Shown here: one piece after another, positions 26,007 through 33,489 of the stretch
Layout: every line of letters starts with the position of its first letter
Numbering within the stretch: position 1 is the stretch's first letter
Origin: Rhodocyclaceae bacterium UBA2271
Lineage (GTDB): Bacteria > Pseudomonadota > Gammaproteobacteria > Burkholderiales > Rhodocyclaceae
Assembly: GCA_002347405.1 (NCBI GenBank)
Contig: DDXB01000011.1
Span: 1 to 33,653, forward strand
Length of the DNA: 33,653 bases
Direction of reading: 5' to 3'
Made by a program: the position numbers and the translations under genes
The notes under the pieces: model-generated
Told to the model about the DNA's origin: nothing
Database searches by the model: none
The model's input: the letters and a program-made list of their open reading frames with translations, nothing else

Positions 26007-26073
26007 GTCACACCGGCGAAAGCCGGTGTCCATGTTGTTGATTTTCCTGGATTCCGGCTTTCGCCGGAATGAC
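26007..26073. repeat. Doublet of inverted REP-like hairpins
   Basis: Two hairpins face each other: ACACCGGC-GAAA-GCCGGTGT (26010-26029) and ATTCCGGC-TTTC-GCCGGAAT (26051-26070), bounded by GTCA and TGAC. This is the widespread proteobacterial intergenic repeat with core CCGGCGAAAGCCGG. It lies just upstream of the DUF423 gene. Confidence 0.9.
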
Positions 26074-26091
26074 GAAACTGGAACCCTTACC

Positions 26092-26517
26092 ATGTTCGCC
26101 ACTGCCATGACACCCCTGCCCTCTTCCGCCCGCTGGTTTCTCATCCTCGGCGCCCTCAATCTGGCTCTGAGCGTGGCGCTCGGCGCCGCCGGCATGCATG
26201 CGCTGAAGGCCCAACTGGCCAGCAACGATCCGGCCGGCTGGTTCCAGACGGCGCTCCATTACCATCAACTCCATGCCCTGGGCCTGTTGGTCGTCGGTCT
26301 TGCCGTGGCGCGGGTTCCGGCCTGCCGCTGGTTTGCCTGGTGCGGCTGGCTGCTGCTGGCGGGGATCGTGCTGTTCAGCGGCAATCTCTACCTGCGCAGC
26401 ATAGCCGGCAGCCATGCATTTCATGCGGCAATTCCATTCGGGGGAGGCGCCTTCATCCTGGCCTGGCTGCTCTTCGCTGTCGGCGCCCTGACGCAACGCC
26501 CGCCATCATCGACATGA
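26092..26517 (+). CDS. DUF423 family membrane protein (YgdD-like)
   Basis: A 141-residue inner-membrane protein with four hydrophobic helices. The conserved DUF423 blocks are visible: FLILGALNLALSVALGAAGMHALK, FQTALHYHQLHALGLL, LLLAGIVLFSGNLYL and IPFGGGAFILAWLL. Function unknown. Start at ATG 26092 avoids translating the hairpin repeat; ATG 26107 is an alternative. It overlaps the next gene by four bases. Confidence 0.85.
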   Translation: MFATAMTPLPSSARWFLILGALNLALSVALGAAGMHALKAQLASNDPAGWFQTALHYHQLHALGLLVVGLAVARVPACRWFAWCGWLLLAGIVLFSGNLYLRSIAGSHAFHAAIPFGGGAFILAWLLFAVGALTQRPPSST

Positions 26518-27437
26518 CTGTCGCCAATCTCCTCATGTTCCTCGCCCTCACCGGAATTTACGAGCCGTCCGCCATCCAGCAGTTGCCGGACGGCCGTTTC
26601 CTTGTCGTCGAGGACGAGAAAACCCAGCCGTTGAGTCTGGTGACGATCCGCGCGGATGGCTCGGTGACGAGCAGCCCGCTCGTCACGGCAACGCCGGACG
26701 CCACCCCGGATTTCAAAAAACTGGACGATCTGGAAGGCATTGCCGTCGACGCGGCAGGGTTCATTTACGCCATCACCTCCCATTCACGCAACAATGCCGG
26801 TGCGGAGAAGAAGTCGCGCGAGAAACTGCTCAGGTTTCGCATCGAGGGAGACCGCGCGGTGGCGCCCGTGGTGGTCACGCAACTGAAGGCCGCCCTGAGC
26901 GCAGCGCATCCGGTCCTGGCCACGGCCGCACAGATCCCCGACGTCAAGGCGGCCGGCGGCTTGAACATCGAGGCGCTGGAGATGACACCCGACCGTCAGC
27001 GTCTGCTGATCGGCTTTCGCAGCCCCTTGCTCGATCGCCGCGCCATCATCGCGAGCATCGAAAATCCGGTCGCCGTCTTCGAAAAGGGTGAGGCACCCCG
27101 CATCGCGCCACGGCTGAATACGCTCGACCTGGGCGGCCACGGCATTCGTGGCTTGTCCTACGTTCCTGCGCTGGCGGGCTATCTGGTGGTCAGCGGCCCG
27201 GTCGCCAAGGAGCAGGTGCAGTTCCAGCTCTGGTTCTGGAACGGCCAACCCACCGAGCGGCCGCGGCGCGTCAGCGTGCCCGGCCTGCCGGGTTTCGAAC
27301 ATGCCGAAGGCGTCAGCCCGGCCATCATTGACGGTCGCCAGCGCATTGTCATCGTCAGCGATGACGGCAGCCGCAAAGACCAACGCTTTGCCCGCTATCT
27401 GCTGCTCGATCCCGGACAATTGCAGATTGCGCCCTGA
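26514..27437 (+). CDS. DUF3616 domain protein
   Basis: A 307-residue protein. The stretch DDLEGIAVDAAGFIYAITSHSRNNAG, then GGLNIEALEMTPDRQRLLIGFRSPLLD and GIRGLSYVPALAGYLVVSG, are the DUF3616 landmarks; the repeats suggest a beta-propeller. Function unknown. The first ~14 residues are hydrophobic but do not make a clear signal peptide. The start ATG overlaps the DUF423 stop (ATGA), which suggests translational coupling. Confidence 0.8.
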   Translation: MTVANLLMFLALTGIYEPSAIQQLPDGRFLVVEDEKTQPLSLVTIRADGSVTSSPLVTATPDATPDFKKLDDLEGIAVDAAGFIYAITSHSRNNAGAEKKSREKLLRFRIEGDRAVAPVVVTQLKAALSAAHPVLATAAQIPDVKAAGGLNIEALEMTPDRQRLLIGFRSPLLDRRAIIASIENPVAVFEKGEAPRIAPRLNTLDLGGHGIRGLSYVPALAGYLVVSGPVAKEQVQFQLWFWNGQPTERPRRVSVPGLPGFEHAEGVSPAIIDGRQRIVIVSDDGSRKDQRFARYLLLDPGQLQIAP

Positions 27438-27488
27438 CGGGCAGAAAACATTGCATTTGCCAGCCTGCCATTTTTCCACATTGCAACC

Positions 27489-27821
27489 ATGCCAACCTTC
27501 GAAATCATCAGCCTGCTGATTCTGTCTGCCCTCGCCTGGCTGTGGTTCGACAGCGTCAAGGCGCGTGACATCGCGGTGCAGGCCGCCCAGGCCGCCTGCT
27601 CAGCCGCGGAGTTGCAACTCCTTGATGCGACGGTGTCGATTGCGAGCCTGAAACCCGCGCGCAATGAGGATGGCCAACTGGTACTGCGGCGGGTCTACTC
27701 TTTTGAATACAGCGACACGGGAAACAACCGGCGACCCGGCAGCATCGCCATGCTCGGCCAGGCGGTGCTGTTCGTGAATATCGGCTTGCGTCCGCCATCC
27801 CCGGTCACGACACTCCATTGA
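27489..27821 (+). CDS. DUF3301 family protein
   Basis: A 110-residue protein with one N-terminal transmembrane helix (ISLLILSALAWLWF) and then the family blocks DSVKARDIAVQAAQAACSAAELQLLDATVSIASLKPARNEDG and LRRVYSFEYSDTGNNRRPGSIAMLG. DUF3301 proteins are small membrane-anchored proteins of unknown role in beta- and gammaproteobacteria. It follows the DUF3616 gene by 51 bp. No clear ribosome-binding site. Confidence 0.85.
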   Translation: MPTFEIISLLILSALAWLWFDSVKARDIAVQAAQAACSAAELQLLDATVSIASLKPARNEDGQLVLRRVYSFEYSDTGNNRRPGSIAMLGQAVLFVNIGLRPPSPVTTLH

Positions 27822-27850
27822 AGTGGCCGCACCGGAAGGTCAATGGCGGC

Positions 27851-28549
27851 TCAGTGCAGTATTTTTTTCCCGCCGCAGCATTGCTTGAATTTCTTGCCGC
27901 TGCCGCAGGGACAGGGTGCGTTGCGGCCGACCTTGGGCTCCTCGCGCCGGATAGTGGATTTTGCCTTCCTGATCGGTAGCCACCATTCCTGGATCGCCAT
28001 GATGCAATCGCCAAGAGATGCGGCGAATTCCTCATGCCGGTCGGCGAGCAGCGGGTTGTCCAGCAATTCTTTCCAGCCCGCTTCGGTACCGTAGAGCAGG
28101 ATGGGGTAAAGCATGTCGTCGCCCTCCTCGGTATCCATCATGGGGCGCCAACCGGGTTCATCGAGCGCCATGCCCTTGACGAAGCCGGTGCACCACTCGT
28201 CGATGATGGGAATGGTCTTTCCTTCGTGTTCCCTTTCATACAGCAGGGGCTCAAAGGTTTCCGGTTCCTCGCGCAGGTGAAACAGGATTTCATTGGCGTG
28301 GCGGAAGACATAGCCCATCATGCGTTGCGCCTGCTGCTGCGATTCCCAGAGCATTTCACGCCCCCAGACGATCGGCATCCAGCGGCTCGGCGGCAGGTTG
28401 TTGGGCGCAATGGCGAGCGCGGTGAGGAAGCCGTCGAGCATGGAAATATCCATCGCCTCCTCGCCCGTCGCATCGGACATGAGGAACTGGTCGAGTTCCT
28501 CGAGTTCCTCATCGGAAAGCGGGCCGGGAGTCTCCTGAAAGGCGGTCAT
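27851..28549 (-). CDS. UPF0149 (YecA/YgfB) family protein with C-terminal SEC-C motif
   Basis: A 232-residue cytoplasmic protein. The N-terminal helical domain (SDEELEELDQFLMSD...MLDGFLTALAIAPNNLPPSRWMPIVWG) is UPF0149; the C-terminus NAPCPCGSGKKFKQCCGG is a SEC-C zinc-binding motif like that of SecA. Function unknown; SEC-C proteins may bind zinc and ribosome or protein partners. Its start overlaps the stop of the TrmO-like gene (ATGA). Confidence 0.9.
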   Translation of the reverse strand: MTAFQETPGPLSDEELEELDQFLMSDATGEEAMDISMLDGFLTALAIAPNNLPPSRWMPIVWGREMLWESQQQAQRMMGYVFRHANEILFHLREEPETFEPLLYEREHEGKTIPIIDEWCTGFVKGMALDEPGWRPMMDTEEGDDMLYPILLYGTEAGWKELLDNPLLADRHEEFAASLGDCIMAIQEWWLPIRKAKSTIRREEPKVGRNAPCPCGSGKKFKQCCGGKKILH

Positions 28550-29034
28550 GGCTTGAGGTCCAGCACCGGCGTATCGGCAAAGGCGTCGATGGCATCGATT
28601 TCGATGATGTTTTCGTGCACCGACAGCACATTGACATTGCTCACGGCGATCAGGTTGGGTCGGAACGGCGAGCGCGTGGCAAATACCCCGCGCAAGGGCC
28701 GCTCCGGATCGCCGCGCGGATGCACCTGCAGAATGGCACGCTCCGCGGGGCTGTCGTTGCGGTCAAACCAGTACAGCACCCACAGCGACGACAGGTTCTC
28801 GACACCCATCAACGCCGGCTGGTAGCGCTGGTCGATCACGATGAATGTCTTGCCGCCGGTTTTCCTGATCCAGCCGACCGGGCTAATGGTATAGGTCGGC
28901 ACCTTACCCGCCGCCGTCTCCGTATCGGCCAGAGCCGGAGCACTCCAGCCGGCCCCGCCGGCCAGACCCGCCAGCAGCAGGATGAACGCAAGGCCAAACT
29001 GAAACGGAGAATTGCCTTCAGGGTAGGGTTTCAT
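28546..29034 (-). CDS. TrmO/TsaA-like (UPF0066) protein with a signal peptide
   Basis: The core is the TsaA/TrmO fold, which in the cytoplasm uses S-adenosylmethionine to methylate t6A37 of tRNA. Landmarks: ISPVGWIRK, ALMGVENLSSLWVLYWF, ILQVHPRGDPERPLRGVFATRSPFRPNLIAVS and FADTPVLDLKP. Unlike ordinary TrmO, the 162-residue product begins with a long hydrophobic stretch ending SAPALAD, a typical signal peptide. It ends at LDLKP, where the family continues with Tyr, because the stop overlaps the next start. A periplasmic or lumenal role, or an inactive domain, is inferred; a tRNA substrate would be out of reach. Confidence 0.75.
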   Translation of the reverse strand: MKPYPEGNSPFQFGLAFILLLAGLAGGAGWSAPALADTETAAGKVPTYTISPVGWIRKTGGKTFIVIDQRYQPALMGVENLSSLWVLYWFDRNDSPAERAILQVHPRGDPERPLRGVFATRSPFRPNLIAVSNVNVLSVHENIIEIDAIDAFADTPVLDLKP

Positions 29035-29072
29035 TACGCGTCCTTCAGCGGCACGCTACGAACGGCAGAAAA

Positions 29073-29459
29073 TCAATGGCGCGGGCCGATCAGTTCGATG
29101 GAATAACCGTCGGGATCGGCAACAAAGGCGATGATCGTGGCCCCGGCGTTCATCGGGCCCGCCTCGCGGATCACCTTGCCACCCAGACGCTTGATCTCGT
29201 CGCACGCCGCGTAGACATCGGCAACCTCGATGGCGAGGTGGCCGAACCCCTTGCCCAGTTCGTAGTGATCGACGCCCCAGTTGTAGGTCAGCTCGATGAC
29301 GGAGTTCTGGCTTTCCTCGCCATAGCCGACGAAGGCCAGGGTGAACTTGCCCTCCGGATAGTCCTTCCGGCGCAGCAATTTCATGCCGAGGACTTCGGTG
29401 TAAAAGGCAATCGAGCGATCCAGATTGCCGGTACGGATCATGGTGTGCAACAGGCGCAT
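29073..29459 (-). CDS. gloA: Lactoylglutathione lyase (glyoxalase I)
   Basis: Converts the methylglyoxal-glutathione hemithioacetal to S-lactoylglutathione. The 128-residue protein aligns with E. coli GlxI without gaps near the metal site, and all four ligands fall at the E. coli numbers: His5, Glu56, His74, Glu122, which predicts a Ni2+-type enzyme. Its partner reaction may be done by the YcbL-type hydrolase at 22501-23148. Confidence 0.95.
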   Translation of the reverse strand: MRLLHTMIRTGNLDRSIAFYTEVLGMKLLRRKDYPEGKFTLAFVGYGEESQNSVIELTYNWGVDHYELGKGFGHLAIEVADVYAACDEIKRLGGKVIREAGPMNAGATIIAFVADPDGYSIELIGPRH

Positions 29460-29535
29460 GGTTCAGTGTTCCTTTGAGTTTGGTGAGCCGCTATTGTCGC
29501 CGTGCGATGCGCGAGTGTCCATCGCCGGCAGCCGG

Positions 29536-29748
29536 TCAATAACCCGCCGGCTTGTTGTCGGCTTCCTTCAGGTGCTGCTCTGCCTGGTTGCTCAGCGCGT
29601 CGATCTGATTGACGATTTTCTCCTTGCTGGCCTGCCCCTGCCTGGCTTCCTCGGCCTTCAGCGTCGCCACGGTTGCCGCCGTGCCGGCCGTCTCGACGCC
29701 GCAGCCCATCAGGAAAACAGTCAGCGCGAATGCGGATATCTTTTTCAT
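29536..29748 (-). CDS. Small lipoprotein
   Basis: A 70-residue protein with a lipoprotein signal: basic start MKK, hydrophobic stretch, lipobox LMGC with Cys16. The mature part is charged and helical (KAEEARQGQASKEKIVNQIDALSNQAEQHLKEA), likely a coiled coil. An AGGAG lies 6-7 nt before the ATG. I do not recognise a named family. Confidence 0.8.
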   Translation of the reverse strand: MKKISAFALTVFLMGCGVETAGTAATVATLKAEEARQGQASKEKIVNQIDALSNQAEQHLKEADNKPAGY

Positions 29749-29803
29749 TGGCTTCTCCTTTCAGATTTGCTGGATATCTGGAATATCAAATTATCGATGC
29801 TGC

Positions 29804-30265
29804 TCATTTTCCGATCAACCTCAGGTCGGTGATGAAGGCCTGCGGTTTACCGGTTTCAATCCTGGCGAATGCGGGATGCAGCGGGTTCAGCAGGTAATTT
29901 GTCTCGTCGGGGATAACCGCGCTCGGCACGGCCAGAACCGCACTGCTGCAACGTTTGGCCCAGTCGCTGCCAATCGCCTGGAGTTCCCCGCGCAGCGCGA
30001 AACTGCGCCAGTCGGCTGGCAGTTGATCGGCCGTGACCCGCTCGATTTTCAGGCTCTTCGGCAACACGGCCGGAATCATGACATAACGGGCTCTGAGCGG
30101 CTCATCCTGCACCAGCATTTCCAGCACGGCGAGCGACTGGCTGCCAGCGGTATAGACCATCGACACGCCCTTGCGATTCCAGCGACCGCCGTAGAGGCGC
30201 GCGCCTTCGCCGGTGAATGCGCTATCCGCGAAGCGGGCCGTCAGCAACCGCCAGACAACGCTCAT
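29804..30265 (-). CDS. RES-domain toxin (NAD+-degrading type)
   Basis: A 153-residue RES-family toxin. Known members deplete NAD+ and stop growth. The hallmark Arg-rich opening GEGARLYGGRWNRKGVSMVYTAGSQSLAVLEMLVQ and the later NYLLNPLHPAFARI are present, so the protein looks complete. Its ATG overlaps the TGA of the antitoxin gene by one base (TGATG), the usual antitoxin-first layout. Confidence 0.9.
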   Translation of the reverse strand: MSVVWRLLTARFADSAFTGEGARLYGGRWNRKGVSMVYTAGSQSLAVLEMLVQDEPLRARYVMIPAVLPKSLKIERVTADQLPADWRSFALRGELQAIGSDWAKRCSSAVLAVPSAVIPDETNYLLNPLHPAFARIETGKPQAFITDLRLIGK

Positions 30266-30723
30266 CAGGCAAAGACGCCGTGCTCGATCCGGCCCAACGT
30301 GTCCATGACACTTTCCGCACCGATGTCCGTATCCAGCAGGGACAGCGGGCTTGCGCCGGATAGCGCGGCATTGGCCGATTTCAGCCAGTCGAGGCTGGCG
30401 TTCAGATCGCCGAAGACTTCCTCGGCCCGCTCGACCACCCGGGCCAGCCGGACGAGCTTGGCCGATTCTTCGCTGTTGAGCGTGCCTTCCTTCTTGCGCC
30501 GGGCCAGCGTGCGCTCGGGGATGCCCAGGGCCACGGCGAGTTCGGCCTGCGTGACGCGAATCGTCCTGGCCAGAGTCTCCACGGCTGTCGAGGAGATGCC
30601 CTGACGAATCACCGAAACCCAATCCAGCGCGGTGCGCGGCTGCGCGTGCAGCACCTTGCGGCCACCCAGCAGTGATTCAACCGAGAGGGGGTGCGATGAA
30701 ATTGCGGCGGCGGCGGTGTTCAT
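30265..30723 (-). CDS. Xre/MbcA/ParS-type antitoxin
   Basis: A 152-residue DNA-binding antitoxin of RES toxins. The middle is a helix-turn-helix (VTQAELAVALGIPERTLARRKKEGTL) and the C-terminal part (VVERAEEVFGDLNASLDWLKSANAALSGASPLSLLDTDIGAESVMDTLGRIEHGVFA) is the DUF2384 toxin-binding domain. GGAG lies 8 nt before the ATG. It probably represses its own promoter through the palindromes just upstream. Confidence 0.92.
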   Translation of the reverse strand: MNTAAAAISSHPLSVESLLGGRKVLHAQPRTALDWVSVIRQGISSTAVETLARTIRVTQAELAVALGIPERTLARRKKEGTLNSEESAKLVRLARVVERAEEVFGDLNASLDWLKSANAALSGASPLSLLDTDIGAESVMDTLGRIEHGVFA

Positions 30724-30741
30724 GATTGCACTCCAGTGTTT

Positions 30742-30784
30742 GCCATATGGCGTTTATCATACGCAATTTTGGCATGATTTGCCA
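30742..30784 (-). promoter_or_regulatory. Promoter and operator palindromes of the RES/Xre operon
   Basis: A perfect GCCATATGGC palindrome (30742-30751) and an inverted repeat TGGCA-TGATT-TGCCA (30770-30784) share the half-site GGCA/TGCC. Between them, on the minus strand, TATGAT is a probable -10. Such paired sites around the promoter fit autoregulation by the antitoxin. Confidence 0.6.
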
Positions 30785-30821
30785 TCCCGGCGACCGCATG
30801 ACGCGTGGCCCCTGCGCCGGG

Positions 30822-30845
30822 CGCCGTCCCGCCAGAACCGACTTT
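30822..30845 (-). repeat. 24-nt repeat, intergenic copy
   Basis: It matches the consensus at 22 of 24 positions. It lies past the 3' end of the SRAP gene in the same orientation as that gene, between it and the toxin-antitoxin promoter. Confidence 0.75.
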
Positions 30846-30879
30846 TGATGGCCCACGGCGCACCATCACCGTGAGTCAT

Positions 30880-31536
30880 TCAAATCGGTTCGATCAAGCC
30901 GGCATCATCATCCTGCGACTTGCTGACCCGGCGGCTTACCGGCCAGGCCTGCATGGCGGCGGCCGGATACGGGGCAAGCATGCCGGCTACGTTATCCACT
31001 GGAGCGTCCAGCCATGCCTGCCAATCCTCGGGCGCAACGATGACCGGCATGCGGTCATGGATCGGCGCCATGATGTCATTCGGCCCGGTGGTGATGATGC
31101 AGGCGGTCCGCAGGATGTTGCCATCCGGCGCCTGCCATGATTCCCACAAACCGCCGAGCGCCATCGCCGCGCCCGACTTCAGGCTGATGTAGTAAGGCTG
31201 CTTGATCCCCCCTTCAGCCTTCCACTCATAAAACCCGGACGCCGGAATCAGACAGCGGCGGCGCTTGAAGGCATCGCGGAACGACGGTTTCCCGGCAACC
31301 GACTCACCCCGGGCGTTGTTCAGCCTGGCGCCGATGCCGGGGTCTTTCGCCCAGTGCGGCACCAGCCCCCAGCGCAGCAGGCCCAAGACCCGCTTGCCCG
31401 CGGGCGACTGGCGAATCACGGCGATATCGGTGCCGGGCGGGATGTTGTAGCGCGGCCCAAAGTCGGCACACTCATCCAGCCCGAAGTGGTTGACCAGTTC
31501 GGCGGTAGGTGTGCTGAGGACAAAGCGACCACACAT
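30880..31536 (-). CDS. SRAP-domain protein (YedK/HMCES-like)
   Basis: Binds abasic sites in single-stranded DNA and forms a thiazolidine cross-link through its N-terminal Cys2 to shield them. 218 residues. The catalytic Cys2 (MCGRF), the Asn/Arg of LNNARGES, the Glu of SGFYEWK and the His of PIHDRMP are all present. The first Met must be removed to free Cys2. It stands alone. Confidence 0.95.
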   Translation of the reverse strand: MCGRFVLSTPTAELVNHFGLDECADFGPRYNIPPGTDIAVIRQSPAGKRVLGLLRWGLVPHWAKDPGIGARLNNARGESVAGKPSFRDAFKRRRCLIPASGFYEWKAEGGIKQPYYISLKSGAAMALGGLWESWQAPDGNILRTACIITTGPNDIMAPIHDRMPVIVAPEDWQAWLDAPVDNVAGMLAPYPAAAMQAWPVSRRVSKSQDDDAGLIEPI

Positions 31537-31560
31537 GGCGGCAGGTGAATCGTTGCGGGT

Positions 31561-32211
31561 TTACGGGCAACGAATTGTGTTGCCAACTTGGGTGCAGGGG
31601 CCGGTAGTACCGACAGAGGGTTTCGCGCCGCCCTTGTTGGTGCGCTGGTCTTGCTCATCCGGACAATCGCCCCGATCGCAATTTCTGGCGCGCGGCGGGC
31701 GCGGTGGATATTGCGGCGGATAGGGCGGCAAATGGCGCGGATACAGCATTCGGTTCTTGCCTGCTTCTTCAGCTGCCGCCGTCGCCTTGGCTTCAGCTGC
31801 CCGTGCTGCCCGTTCGGCCTCGATGGCACGCTGCTCGGCCCTTTCCGAGCGGCGCAGGGCATCCTGCACGGCCTGCTGTTCTTCCTGCTTCTTCCGTTCC
31901 GCCTCCAGCGCCTTGCGCTGCACCAGATAGTCAGCGTATTCCTCTTCCGTCATGTATTCCTCGGCCCGGTAAGTGCCCGGATGCAATCGCTCAAACTCGC
32001 GCTTGCTCTGCCTGGCAGATTCTTCGCGGGCTTTCTGCTCTTGCGAACTGACAGGCGCGTAGCTGCCGAGTGCCTTCCCCGACGGGCAAGGCGAATCCTG
32101 CCCGGTCTTTTTCCCGGTCCTGGGATCCTGGCAAAGATAGTAGCCCCCGGCCATGGCTGGCAGGGAGACGAACATCCCGATCAGGATCGCTACGGTGCCG
32201 TACTTGCGCAT
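31561..32211 (-). CDS. Exported DUF4124-like protein with coiled coil
   Basis: A 216-residue protein with a signal peptide (cleavage after AMA). The start of the mature part, GYYLCQDPRTGKKTGQDSPCP, resembles the DUF4124 two-Cys module. The middle is a long charged coiled coil (QSKREFERLHPGTY to about residue 150: Glu/Arg/Ala repeats). The end is Pro-rich (PPYPPQYPPRPPRAR) and then Cys-containing. Probably periplasmic; function unknown. 24 bp downstream of nothing in particular: it ends close to the SRAP start but both are read the same way. Confidence 0.7.
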   Translation of the reverse strand: MRKYGTVAILIGMFVSLPAMAGGYYLCQDPRTGKKTGQDSPCPSGKALGSYAPVSSQEQKAREESARQSKREFERLHPGTYRAEEYMTEEEYADYLVQRKALEAERKKQEEQQAVQDALRRSERAEQRAIEAERAARAAEAKATAAAEEAGKNRMLYPRHLPPYPPQYPPRPPRARNCDRGDCPDEQDQRTNKGGAKPSVGTTGPCTQVGNTIRCP

Positions 32212-32266
32212 GATTCTCCGACGCTCAGCAATGCGACACGTCCATTATCTGGCGACGCGGCGGAAA

Positions 32267-32449
32267 ATGCCAATTCAGGACATCGTCGATCCGCAATTCA
32301 TCGCTGGTGTGCGCAAGAAATTGAAGCCCGACCAGCGCGAGACGGCCGCACTGTTCGGCGGTGGGGTGAATGCTTTCTCGCGTCACGAAAACGGCAAGGC
32401 CAAACCGCCGCTGGCGCTGGTGAAATTGCTCAAGCTGCGGGCGGTGTAG
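32267..32449 (+). pseudogene. Truncated MqsA-type antitoxin (HTH part only)
   Basis: The frame encodes IVDPQFIAGVRKKLKPDQRETAALFGGGVNAFSRHENGKAKPPLALVKLLKL, the helix-turn-helix half of MqsA antitoxins, which normally follow a Cys-rich zinc domain. The zinc half is absent and the end (LRAV, then stop) is short of the family's usual tail. No mqsR toxin is adjacent. The ATG at 32267 has a possible GGCGGAAA before it; ATG 32231 is an alternative. Likely an eroded remnant; a functional stand-alone regulator is possible. Confidence 0.6.
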
Positions 32450-32457
32450 CGAAATAT

Positions 32458-32481
32458 CGCCGTCCCGCCAGCGCCGACTTT
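32458..32481 (-). repeat. 24-nt repeat, intergenic perfect copy
   Basis: Identical over 24 bases to the copy within the AsmA gene. It lies 8 bp past the stop of the MqsA remnant. The rest of the gap up to 32694 is lower in GC and has no gene I can support. Confidence 0.9.
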
Positions 32482-32694
32482 TGCAACAATTCCGCGAGGG
32501 GGGCTTACTGCCGATTTCTTACTATGGCTGGCGAGGTGCAGGTCATATGAAGCCAACCATCAGTACCGTATCAGTTGTTCACGTACGCCGCAGTTATTCC
32601 GATGACCGAATCCGTCGCTAAACTTATGGCACCACTAATTACTGTCGAGGAGCCGGTGGCTTCGGTCAAACTTACCGTTCCACCCACAAACATC

Positions 32695-33489
32695 ATGAGT
32701 TCAAATCGCTGGACAAGAGAACAGTTGAAACTCGCGTTCAACCTGTATTGCCAACTTCCATTCGGTAAATTACATAGCCGAAATGCTGAAATTATCGAAC
32801 TTGCATCGCTCATCGCTCGCACGCCCTCCGCCGTCGCAATGAAATTGGTCAATTTCGCCAGTCTTGACCCCGCTATCACCAGCACAGGCAGAAGCGGACT
32901 GGGCAATGCCTCTTCGCTGGATCGTGAGGTGTGGGAGGAGTTTCATGCGGACTGGGAGCGGCTCGCCGTGGAATGTGCGCTGCTTAACGAGCAGCTACGC
33001 GCGGGGCGCGCTGAACCCGTTAGCGACACAGAGCCTGACGAATCCTCTGAACTAAACGACTTCAGTGGGGAATCCAGACAGGCTCTAACTGAGCAACGAA
33101 TCAAACAAAGTTTCTTCCGCCGCGCCGTCCTTGCCAGCTATCGCGGCAGATGCTGTATGTCTGGGCTTTCCGACTCGCGTTTGCTGGTTGCCAGTCATAT
33201 CGTTCCGTGGAGCAAAGACAAAGCCAATCGACTCAATCCGAGTAATGGTTTATGTCTGTCTGCTCTACATGACAAAGCATTCGACAAAGGACTCATCACG
33301 CTGACTGATGACTTCAGGATCGTTGTTTCGGAAGAACTAAAATGCAGTGATGATGTTTTTATTAGAGCGGTGATTCTGCCGCTCAAGGGTCGCTCGATTG
33401 ATGCGCCAGAACGCTTTAAACCGCAGGTGGAGTTCATTGCATGGCACAGAAACAAGTTGTTCGTGGACAACAAGCAAAAGCACCAATAG
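32695..33489 (+). CDS. HNH endonuclease
   Basis: A 264-residue protein. The N-terminal domain (RWTREQLKLAFNLYCQLPFGKLHSRNAEIIELASLIARTPSAVAMKLVNFASLDP) and the C-terminal HNH nuclease (CCMSG...ASHIVPWSKDKANRLNPSNGLCLSALHDKAFDKG) are those of a restriction-like HNH family. The HNH residues appear intact. ATG 32695 fits the family start; the frame is open up to TTG 32575. No ribosome-binding site is obvious. GC is lower than around it, suggesting transfer. The next gene begins one base after its stop, so they probably form one unit. Confidence 0.85.
   Translation: MSSNRWTREQLKLAFNLYCQLPFGKLHSRNAEIIELASLIARTPSAVAMKLVNFASLDPAITSTGRSGLGNASSLDREVWEEFHADWERLAVECALLNEQLRAGRAEPVSDTEPDESSELNDFSGESRQALTEQRIKQSFFRRAVLASYRGRCCMSGLSDSRLLVASHIVPWSKDKANRLNPSNGLCLSALHDKAFDKGLITLTDDFRIVVSEELKCSDDVFIRAVILPLKGRSIDAPERFKPQVEFIAWHRNKLFVDNKQKHQ

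Noticed and set aside
32571..32697. Minus-strand stretch with protein-like composition (GGTVSLTEATGSSTVISG...)
   Set aside because: It looks less biased than other shadows and could be a gene end, but I recognise no family and it overlaps the HNH leader.
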